Source: Planctomycetota bacterium
Lineage (GTDB): Bacteria > Planctomycetota > PLA2 > JAEUHO01
Length of the DNA stretch: 7,814 nucleotides
Direction: 5' to 3'
NCBI GenBank assembly: GCA_029213105.1
Contig: JARGNS010000162.1
Location: 1-7,814, forward strand
Each line of letters starts with the position of its first letter. Positions within the stretch are counted from its first letter, which is position 1. Made by a program: the position numbers and the translations under genes. Below are positions 1-5,952 of this stretch, piece after piece. Below the pieces are notes generated by a model, which was not told where the DNA came from, made no database searches, and was given only the letters and a program-made list of their open reading frames with translations.

Positions 1-1
1 G

Positions 2-262
2 GTCTCGGCCTGGGAGGGCTTCGCCCACCGGGTGGGGGACGGTGCGTGGAGTCGCCTGAGCCTGATCAACATGCTCAGCGTGGCGCGCCTTGCGGCGCAG
101 AGCGCGCTGCTGCGTGAGGAGAGTCGTGGCACGCACAGCCGTCGCGACTGCCCCATGCGGGATGATGAGAACTGGCGCAAGCGCATCGTGCACGTGCGTG
201 GCCAGGAGCCCAGCGAAGTGGCGGTCGACCCCGCCGCAGGTGTTGCCGGAGACAGCGAGTGA
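2..262 (+). CDS. nadB: L-aspartate oxidase, C-terminal part (5' end outside the window)
   Basis: Only the last 86 codons are present; the reading frame is open to the window edge. The segment matches the C-terminal helical region of the succinate dehydrogenase/L-aspartate oxidase flavoprotein family: a helix with NMLSVARLAAQSAL, then EESRGTH (about 119-139), R-R-D-x-P and RDDENW. In NadB the Arg of ESRG lies near the active site. NadB oxidises L-aspartate to iminoaspartate, the first step of bacterial de novo NAD synthesis in the cytoplasm. The pattern ESRGxHxRxDxPxxDDxxW followed by a short tail favours NadB, but a fumarate reductase or succinate dehydrogenase subunit cannot be fully excluded without the FAD domain. 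The positions usually held by Tyr and Phe (HYRxDFP type) are Ser and Cys here. The stop TGA lies inside the GTGA that starts hflX, so the two genes are probably co-transcribed and translationally coupled. Confidence 0.72.
   Translation, partial: VSAWEGFAHRVGDGAWSRLSLINMLSVARLAAQSALLREESRGTHSRRDCPMRDDENWRKRIVHVRGQEPSEVAVDPAAGVAGDSE
248..262 (+). promoter_or_regulatory. hflX ribosome binding site and GTGA start/stop overlap
   Basis: GGAGA at 248-252 lies about seven bases before the GTG at 259-261. That GTG shares bases with the TGA stop (260-262) of the upstream gene, a classic 4-base coupling overlap. This decides the hflX start: no better-placed start codon is evident, and the N-terminus it gives fits the family. 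Confidence 0.75.
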
Positions 263-1845
263 AGCTCGATACGCAGCCGAAGATCCGCCGCAAGCGCGGC
301 GAGCGGGAGCGAGCGATCCTCGCAGGCCTGGAACTCCCGGATGAGCCGCCGTCCTACCGCGAGGCGCTCGAAGAGCTCTCGCAGCTGGCCGACACGGCCG
401 GCGCGGATTCGCTCGCACGCGTCGTGCAGCGACGCGAGAAGCCCGATCCGCGCACCTTCTTCGGCAAGGGCAAGGCCGAGGAACTCGGCGAGATCATGCG
501 CGCCCACGATGCCGACCTGCTCATCGTCGATCACGACCTCTCCCCGTCCCAGGCCCGCAACCTCGAGAAGGTCGTGGGGGGGCGGGTCATCGACCGCACG
601 GAGCTCATCCTCGACATCTTCGTGCGCCGGGCGAGCAGCGCCATGGCGCGTGCCCAGGTCGAGGTGGCGCAGATGGAGTACTCCCTCCCGCGCCTGAAGC
701 GTCTCTGGACGCACCTCAACCGCGAGGTCGGTACGGCGAAGGCCGGCATCGGCGTGCGCGGTCCTGGTGAGAAGCAGATCGAGACGGACCGGCGTCTCGT
801 GCGCAAGCGCATCCGCGACCTCAAGCGCAGCCTGGCGAACATGCAGGCGCACCGCGTCCGGCAGACGCATGCCCGCGGGCGGTACTTCACGGCAGCGCTC
901 GTGGGCTACACGAACGCCGGCAAGAGCACGATCCTGCGCGCGCTGACAGGCGCGGACGTGTTGGTGGAGGACCGCCTCTTCGCCACGCTCGACACGACGA
1001 CGCGTGCCTGGGAGATCGCCGGTGGGCGGCGGATCTTCCTGTCCGACACCGTCGGATTCATCCGCGATCTGCCGCACCATCTCGTGAGCAGCTTCCTGGC
1101 CACGCTGGAAGAGGCACGCTTCGCGGACCTCATGCTGCACATCGTGGACGCGGCCGATCCCGACGTGATCGATCACATCGAGGTCGTCGAGAAGGCGCTG
1201 TACGACATCGACGCCGGGGGCGTGCCGCGCATCGCCGTGCTGAACCAGATCGACCGCGTGAAGGATCCCCTGACCCTGCGCCTGCTCGAAGAGCGTCTGC
1301 CGGGCGCATTGAAGACCTCGGCCGTGACCGGCGAGGGGCTCGAGGAACTCAAGGCGCGCGTGCACGAGTACGTGACGCGCCGGCACACGGACGTGGTGGT
1401 CGAGGGCGATCCCGGCAATGGGCGCCTGCTGGCCAAGCTGCGCACCTGGGGCGAGGTCGGCGAGGTCCCCTCCCCCGACGGCGGCATGCGCGTCGAGGTG
1501 CGCGTGGCGCCGCGGTACTTCGACCTGATCCGCAACGAAGGCGGCCGCATCGTCGAGGACGCTGCTGCCGAAGCGCAAGCCGCCCAGGACCATGCGGCCG
1601 AGGAAGCCTCCGACGAGGCGCCGGGCGAGCCCGCGCAGCCCGACGAGGGGCCGACGGACTCGGGGGTGGCCGCGGCGGGCCCCGAGGAGCCCGCCGCGAC
1701 TTGCTCGCCTAGGCGGTGGCAGCCTTGGCCTCGTCGTTGTCGCTCGAGAGCGACCACGGGACGAAGAGCACGAGCCCGATCACGAAGGCGACGGCCGCGA
1801 AGACCGCGCCCCACGCCAGCCACGCCAAGGCGGCGAGCGGCGTGA
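259..1845 (+). CDS. hflX: GTPase HflX (ribosome-splitting GTPase); 3' end uncertain
   Basis: HflX binds the 50S subunit and 70S ribosomes and uses GTP to split stalled ribosomes, notably under heat stress. The N-terminal HflX domain carries FFGKGKAEEL at residues 67-76 and a GPGEKQIETDRR signature. The GTPase domain follows: G1 GYTNAGKST at 216-224, G2 region ATLDTTTR at 242-249, G3 DTVGF at 263-267, G4 NQID at 329-332 (normally NKxD), G5 SAVTG at 354-358. A C-terminal domain ends near residue 430, followed by an acidic Ala/Glu/Pro tail. The open frame gives 528 aa against about 430 for E. coli HflX. After residue 480 the composition changes abruptly to Arg-rich, with AGA, AGG and CGA codons, exactly where the frame runs antisense over the end of secDF. 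One missing base near 1699 would give an ending ...EEPAADLLA and a TAG at 1710-1712 (about 484 aa). Identity is very secure, the stop is not. Confidence 0.95.
   Translation: MKLDTQPKIRRKRGERERAILAGLELPDEPPSYREALEELSQLADTAGADSLARVVQRREKPDPRTFFGKGKAEELGEIMRAHDADLLIVDHDLSPSQARNLEKVVGGRVIDRTELILDIFVRRASSAMARAQVEVAQMEYSLPRLKRLWTHLNREVGTAKAGIGVRGPGEKQIETDRRLVRKRIRDLKRSLANMQAHRVRQTHARGRYFTAALVGYTNAGKSTILRALTGADVLVEDRLFATLDTTTRAWEIAGGRRIFLSDTVGFIRDLPHHLVSSFLATLEEARFADLMLHIVDAADPDVIDHIEVVEKALYDIDAGGVPRIAVLNQIDRVKDPLTLRLLEERLPGALKTSAVTGEGLEELKARVHEYVTRRHTDVVVEGDPGNGRLLAKLRTWGEVGEVPSPDGGMRVEVRVAPRYFDLIRNEGGRIVEDAAAEAQAAQDHAAEEASDEAPGEPAQPDEGPTDSGVAAAGPEEPAATCSPRRWQPWPRRCRSRATTGRRARARSRRRRPRRPRPTPATPRRRAA
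1671..1698. terminator. Perfect 10-bp GC hairpin between the converging hflX and secDF ends
   Basis: CGCGGCGGGC (1671-1680) and GCCCGCCGCG (1689-1698) are exact reverse complements with an 8-base loop. The hairpin begins 10 bases beyond the secDF stop codon on the minus strand and lies in the last codons of the hflX tail on the plus strand, where convergent genes commonly share a terminator. No T-run follows on either strand, so it is not a canonical intrinsic terminator. It could still act as a bidirectional pause or terminator, or as a 3'-end RNA stabiliser. The structure is seen directly; the role is inferred. Confidence 0.5.
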
Positions 1846-4800
1846 GCAGGAACGTGGCACTGCTCGACAGGCAGTTGGTGACCATCGAGGTCTTCGGGGC
1901 GAAACCCTTCAGGCGCTCCCACAGCCACGGCAGGTACAGCAGCAGCGGCGTCGAGATCGCGATCGTCGAGTAGGTACCGATGATCGAGCCGAGGATCAGC
2001 AGGAACGAGAAGCCCTCGAGCACGTTGCGCTGGCCGTAGTTGAAGCCGAACAGGGCGAAACAGACGAGCAGGAACGTGGCCGTCGTGCGGATCGTTCGAG
2101 CGAGCGTCTGGTTGATCGACGCGTTGATCAGCTCCGCATCGATCGTCGGCCGCTTGCCGCGGTTCTCGCGGATACGGTCGAAGATGACCACGGTGTCATT
2201 GACCGAGTAACCCACCAGGGTGAGGAACGCGGCCACCATCGCCAGGTTGAGCTTGGCATCCACGATGCCGAGCGTGTTGGCCAGGGCCACGAGGCCCAGC
2301 GTGATCGCCACGTCATGGAACAGGCAGAGCACGGCGGCGAAGCCCATCGAACGCGAGCGGAAGCGCAGCGCGATGTAGAAGATGATGAACACCAGTGAGA
2401 GGAACAGCGCCACGATGGCGTCGTCGCGCAGGCGCTCGGCCACCGTCGAGCCGATCGCGTCTTCCGACGGGAACGGCTGGCTGAGGCCGAAGCGCTCGAG
2501 CTTCTTCTGCTTCTCCGCACCCTCGGGCATGTCCTTGCCCAGGCGCGTCTTGAGGCCCTTGCCGCCCAGGTACTCGCCCATGCGCTGGGACATCATCGAG
2601 ACGTTGGCCTCGGGGGTTGCCCCACTGGCCGTCTTGCTCGAGAGCCAGAACTCGTACGCGGCGATGCCGGCCGAAGCCGTCGGATAGGCGCGTACCTCGA
2701 CCTCGCGGGTGAGCCCGCGCTCGGCCGGCTTGAACGCCCGGTCGCGACCGTCTTCCTGGGTCCAGAAGGGCAGGTCGTCCTTCAGGATCGACTTCAGCGT
2801 GTCGGGGGAGAGCAGCGCGTCGGGATCGTTGAAGGCAATCACGCCGGTGATGCCGCCGCCGTAGGCGGCCAGCGGGTCATCCGCGGCGTCACCCTCCTTG
2901 GGCACGTGGTTGTAGCGCACGATCGGCTTGAGCTGCCAGTCGGGCATCAGGCGCTCGGCCAGCAGACGGCCCATGTACTCGCGGAACGCCTTGGCCTCGG
3001 CCTCCTCGTCCTGGCTGTCGCCGTGGAAGAGGCGCTGCACGTTGATCTCGATCGCGCGACCATCTTCGCCGGCCGAGAGCACCTGGGCGTCCGGGTAGGG
3101 GCCCACGGGCACCGTGACCTTGGACGTCTCGCGATCGCCCTTGTCGTTGAAGCGCGTGACCTCGACGTCGACGTCCATCTTCGTCTCGGAGAGCAACTCG
3201 GTGACCTCGTCGGGCGTCGTCTTCTCGACGAAGGCGGCCTGCATGCGGTAGCCACCCGTGAAGTCGATGTCGTAGAGCGTGTACTTGTCCGTGGACATGA
3301 ACATCACGATGCCGAACACGATGCCGGCGACCGAGAGCGGGCCGAAGATGCGGCGCAGTCCAAGCCACTTGACCTTGGGCGGCTCACCCGAGCCGTGGGT
3401 CGAGAGCTCCTTGATGATGCCGGCGTTCATCAGCCAGTCCATGATCGTGCGCGTCACGAAGATGGCGGTGAACATCGAGACCACGAGGCCGATCGCCAGC
3501 GTGACGGCGAAGCCCTTGACCGCGCCCGAACCGAAGTTGTAGAGGAAGATCGCCGTGATGAGCGACGTGACGTTGGCATCGATGATGGCGCTCAGCGCAC
3601 GGTCGTAGCCTTCCGCCACGGCGCGGGCGAGTGATCGCCCTCCTCGCCGTTCTTCTCGGATGCGTTCATTGATCAGGATGTTGGCGTCAACCGCCATACC
3701 GACCGTTAGCACGATGCCGGCGATGCCGGGCAGCGTGAGCACCGCCTGGAAGAACGCCATGAAGCCGACGAGCAGCACCAGGTTCAGCAGCAGGGCCACG
3801 TTGGCGACCATGCCCGAGGCGCGGTAGTAGACGATCATGAAGATCAGCACGAGCGCGAAGGCTGCCAGGATGGCCTGGATGCCGCGGTCGCGGCTCTTGC
3901 CGGCGAGGCTCGGGCCCATCACGTTCTTGGCTTCGAGCACGGGCTGGATCTTGAGCGAGCCGGTCTGCAGGACCGTCGCGAGAGCCTTGGCCTCGTCGCG
4001 CTTTGCCTTGCGGCTGCCGCCGCGGCCGAGCGTGATCTGTACGTTCTTCGTGAGGCGCTCGTTGATGGTGGGGGCGGAGTGGTACTGGTTGTTGAGGATG
4101 ATCGCCATCGGCAGGCCGACGTTGGCACCCGTCCAGCGACCGAAGTCGTTCTGGAACTCGTTCTTCACCTCGTAGAGCACGACGGGCTCGCCGGTGTTGG
4201 GGTTCTCGCCCACCGACGGGTTCGTGAGGATGCCGCCGTCGAAGTCGACCTGGCCGCTGTTGGACTCGACGATGGCGAAGTGGCCCACCTCGGAGCCGTC
4301 CGGCACCGTCTCCTTGCGGTCGAAGCCGATGACCTTGGCGCGCTTGACGAGGAGGTACTCCCCGCGCGTCGGCGAGTACATCTCGCCGCGATCGCGGGCG
4401 GTCTGCCAGACCTTCACCTCTTCGTTCTTGAAGGTGTTGAACTCCTCGTCCGTGCCCTTCCAGAGACCCATGCGGGCCGGTTCGGGACCGTCCGTGGCGC
4501 GAGCCTTGTAGGTCGAATCGGGCAGGACCTCGATGCGGAACTTCAGGTCACCGAGCTGGCTGATGACCTTGACGACCGCGTCGGGCTGCGTGCCGGCGTC
4601 GGCGGGCAGCGAGACGAGGAACTTGTTGTCGCCGTACTGCGTGAGCTGGATCTCGGCCAGACCGTACTTGTCGATACGTTCGCCGATGATCTCGAGCGTC
4701 TGCGCGACGATCTCTTCGTTGGGCATCTGGTCGTCGACCAGGCCCGCCCTCTTGGCCCCATCGATGTCGAGGGAGAAGCGCAGCGTCGTGCCGCCCTTCA

Positions 4801-4903
4801 GGTCCTGGCCGAACTTGATGCCCATGCTCGTGTAGGCCCACACCAGCAATGCGGTGATGGCCACGATCATGAGGGCACGGGGTGCGATGTTGTTCTGTTC
4901 CAC
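1709..4903 (-). CDS. secDF: Protein translocase SecDF, single-chain fusion
   Basis: SecDF is the Sec accessory membrane protein that uses proton flow to help pull preproteins out of SecYEG. It reads as one 1064-aa chain. SecD half: TM1 at about 10-25, DLKGG at 34-38, a large periplasmic domain to about 340, then five membrane segments with VGMAVDANILINERIREE (D406) and VKGFAVTLAIG. SecF half: TM near 518-537, DIDFTGG at 545-551, a long periplasmic region to about 820, then membrane segments with VGYSVNDTVVIFDRIREN (D903) and NQTLARTI (R936). D406, D903 and R936 match the conserved charged residues needed for proton transport in Thermus SecDF, so it looks functional. Fused SecDFs in Bacillus and Thermus are about 735 aa; the extra length lies in the periplasmic domains and a C-terminal hydrophobic stretch (about 1016-1050). 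The start is GTG, supported by AAAGGAG six bases upstream. yajC lies upstream on the same strand. Confidence 0.97.
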   Translation of the reverse strand: MEQNNIAPRALMIVAITALLVWAYTSMGIKFGQDLKGGTTLRFSLDIDGAKRAGLVDDQMPNEEIVAQTLEIIGERIDKYGLAEIQLTQYGDNKFLVSLPADAGTQPDAVVKVISQLGDLKFRIEVLPDSTYKARATDGPEPARMGLWKGTDEEFNTFKNEEVKVWQTARDRGEMYSPTRGEYLLVKRAKVIGFDRKETVPDGSEVGHFAIVESNSGQVDFDGGILTNPSVGENPNTGEPVVLYEVKNEFQNDFGRWTGANVGLPMAIILNNQYHSAPTINERLTKNVQITLGRGGSRKAKRDEAKALATVLQTGSLKIQPVLEAKNVMGPSLAGKSRDRGIQAILAAFALVLIFMIVYYRASGMVANVALLLNLVLLVGFMAFFQAVLTLPGIAGIVLTVGMAVDANILINERIREERRGGRSLARAVAEGYDRALSAIIDANVTSLITAIFLYNFGSGAVKGFAVTLAIGLVVSMFTAIFVTRTIMDWLMNAGIIKELSTHGSGEPPKVKWLGLRRIFGPLSVAGIVFGIVMFMSTDKYTLYDIDFTGGYRMQAAFVEKTTPDEVTELLSETKMDVDVEVTRFNDKGDRETSKVTVPVGPYPDAQVLSAGEDGRAIEINVQRLFHGDSQDEEAEAKAFREYMGRLLAERLMPDWQLKPIVRYNHVPKEGDAADDPLAAYGGGITGVIAFNDPDALLSPDTLKSILKDDLPFWTQEDGRDRAFKPAERGLTREVEVRAYPTASAGIAAYEFWLSSKTASGATPEANVSMMSQRMGEYLGGKGLKTRLGKDMPEGAEKQKKLERFGLSQPFPSEDAIGSTVAERLRDDAIVALFLSLVFIIFYIALRFRSRSMGFAAVLCLFHDVAITLGLVALANTLGIVDAKLNLAMVAAFLTLVGYSVNDTVVIFDRIRENRGKRPTIDAELINASINQTLARTIRTTATFLLVCFALFGFNYGQRNVLEGFSFLLILGSIIGTYSTIAISTPLLLYLPWLWERLKGFAPKTSMVTNCLSSSATFLLTPLAALAWLAWGAVFAAVAFVIGLVLFVPWSLSSDNDEAKAATA

Positions 4904-5024
4904 AGTTCTCTCCTTTGGCTAAGGATGCGGTCGTGGATGACCGCTCACGGGATGCGCGCGTCGAGGTAACGACCGCAGCCCGCGCGCGAGGCAGCTGGGG
5001 TCGTGGATGCAGCGGAGACCGCGC
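4904..5024 (-). promoter_or_regulatory. secDF leader: strong Shine-Dalgarno, small hairpins and an 11-base direct repeat
   Basis: This non-coding gap precedes secDF on the minus strand. It holds AAAGGAG (plus-strand CTCCTTT at 4910-4916), six bases before the GTG start. Upstream is GCGGTC-GTGGAT-GACCGC (4927-4944), a 6-bp stem with a 6-base loop, and a small GCGG-AGA-CCGC hairpin (5012-5022) at the end of the preceding gene. GGTCGTGGATG occurs at 4929-4939 and again at 4999-5009. I see no good -35/-10 pair and no T-run after the hairpins, so read-through from yajC is the simplest model. A regulatory role for the hairpins is speculative; the ribosome binding site is clear. Confidence 0.5.
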
Positions 5025-5432
5025 TCAGGACAGCAGGGGGTGTCCGAGGTCCGTGGGGCCCGGGCGTGCGTCGCCGGGCGTGTCCGCGCGCGAACCCAGC
5101 CGTGGGGGCGGGGCCAGTGCGTCGAAGCTGTGGAGGAAGGCGATCGATGTCGCCAGCGCGGAGGTGCCCAGGGCTGCCGCACACGCGAGGTCGTTGCGTG
5201 CGGGGGCGGGCAGGATGCGTGCGCCGTGGAGATCACGATCGAGACTGGTGAGCGCGGCGGCGACTTCGTCGCCCGTGCCGGCGCCGACACCACTGGCGCC
5301 ATCACTGCCGCCGAGCATGTCCGCGGGGCAGCAGGCCATCGCGAGCGGGAGCGCGACCACGAGCGCGATGACGAGGAGGGAGCCGCAGCGTGCGATCCCA
5401 TCCAGGCCGGCGGCGCGGGTCGAGCGGCGCAT
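5025..5432 (-). CDS. Small exported or membrane protein of unknown function between yajC and secDF
   Basis: I do not recognise this 135-aa protein. Its ATG overlaps the yajC stop codon as TGATG, which suggests coupled translation and the same transcript as yajC and secDF. A Shine-Dalgarno-like GGAGA (plus strand 5446-5450) lies 13 bases upstream, rather far. The N-terminus has Arg residues, then a hydrophobic segment at about 18-33 ending LPLAMACC: a signal peptide or anchor. The run before Cys34 is AMA, a poor lipobox, so it may be an ordinary signal peptide cut after AMA, a lipoprotein with an atypical site, or a membrane anchor. After a Gly/Ser/Ala-rich stretch comes a second mildly hydrophobic region (82-101), then a Pro/Arg-rich tail. 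Cysteines are at 16, 34, 35 and 84. Third codon positions are strongly G/C like the neighbours, which supports coding. Guilt by association hints at an export or envelope role, no more. Confidence 0.65.
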   Translation of the reverse strand: MRRSTRAAGLDGIARCGSLLVIALVVALPLAMACCPADMLGGSDGASGVGAGTGDEVAAALTSLDRDLHGARILPAPARNDLACAAALGTSALATSIAFLHSFDALAPPPRLGSRADTPGDARPGPTDLGHPLLS

Positions 5433-5869
5433 CACTTGGCGGCGGTCTCCGGCGTGGTCTTGCTGTCGTCCGAGGCGTCGTCGTTGGCCTTGGCGTCCGC
5501 CGACTTCTCGTACTTCTTGCTGCCCTTGGCCTTGCTGTCCTTGCCCTTGCCGCTCTTGGCGTCGGGGTCCTGGACCTGCCAGATGGCCGCACGGCTGAAC
5601 TTCATGCGGATGTTGTTCTTGTCGTCCACCCGCAGGGTGACGGCCTCGTCCTCGAGGCCGACCACGGTGCCGTGGATGCCGGCGTTCGTGACGACCTTGT
5701 CGTTCTTCTTGAGGGCCTTGACGGCGGCCTCGCGCTGCTTGCGCTCCTTGGAGCCGGGACGGATCACGAGGAACCAGAAGATCAGGAAGATCATCCCGAT
5801 CATCACGAACATATCCATCGGATTGCCCTGGGACTCGTCTTGCGCAAGGATGGTGAGGAGCGTGTGCAT
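5432..5869 (-). CDS. yajC: Preprotein translocase subunit YajC
   Basis: YajC is a small single-span membrane protein that joins SecD and SecF in the holotranslocon accessory complex. This 145-aa protein has the family plan: a short N-terminus, one membrane helix (about 18-36, DMFVMIGMIFLIFWFLVI), the RP boundary followed by basic residues, then a cytoplasmic domain with ALKKNDKVVTNAGIHGTV and a beta-rich stretch to about residue 100. A Lys/Asp/Ser/Ala-rich low-complexity tail of about 40 residues makes it longer than the 110-aa E. coli protein. The frame extends upstream to an ATG at 5932, but I chose the ATG at 5869 because it gives the usual YajC N-terminus and leaves room (5870-5952) for a promoter facing mnmA. 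A weak GGGG-type ribosome site precedes it. The same-strand neighbour secDF supports the call. Confidence 0.94.
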   Translation of the reverse strand: MHTLLTILAQDESQGNPMDMFVMIGMIFLIFWFLVIRPGSKERKQREAAVKALKKNDKVVTNAGIHGTVVGLEDEAVTLRVDDKNNIRMKFSRAAIWQVQDPDAKSGKGKDSKAKGSKKYEKSADAKANDDASDDSKTTPETAAK

Positions 5870-5952
5870 GAGCCCCGCATCGTAGGCCGTTCCCTGGCCG
5901 CTCCGGCCGAATTCCTGCCCGGTGCGGCCCATTTCGGGCTTCGAGTGGGGGC
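5870..5952. promoter_or_regulatory. Divergent yajC/mnmA intergenic region
   Basis: This 83-base gap must hold the promoters of both divergent genes. Towards yajC there is a -10-like TACGAT (plus-strand 5879-5884), only 9 bases from the chosen ATG, without a recognisable -35. GGCCG-CTC-CGGCC (5896-5908) is a 5-bp inverted repeat with a 3-base loop. Towards mnmA a G-run (5947-5951) abuts the ATG as a poor Shine-Dalgarno. That promoters lie here is inferred from gene orientation; no box is convincing. Confidence 0.35.

Noticed and set aside
1592..2398. Plus-strand open frame of 268 codons across the hflX/secDF junction
   Set aside because: The Arg/Glu/Gln-rich translation is antisense to conserved SecF and out of frame with hflX; no ribosome site or family match.
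2906..3634. Plus-strand open frame of 242 codons opposite the middle of secDF
   Set aside because: Shadow of the SecD/SecF coding region, including the conserved VDAN and DFTGG segments on the other strand.
4919..4948. Possible 9-codon leader peptide (GTG...TAG on the minus strand) just before secDF, considered as a secretion-sensing arrest peptide
   Set aside because: It has no ribosome binding site, no hydrophobic signal and is far shorter than known arrest peptides.
4079..4969. Plus-strand open frame of 296 codons opposite the 5' part of secDF
   Set aside because: It lies wholly antisense to conserved SecD sequence and its Asp/Val/Leu-rich composition is typical of antisense GC-rich frames.
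5870..5932. Longer YajC start at the ATG at 5932
   Set aside because: It adds 21 residues unlike YajC N-termini and would leave only 20 bases to the mnmA start for two divergent promoters.
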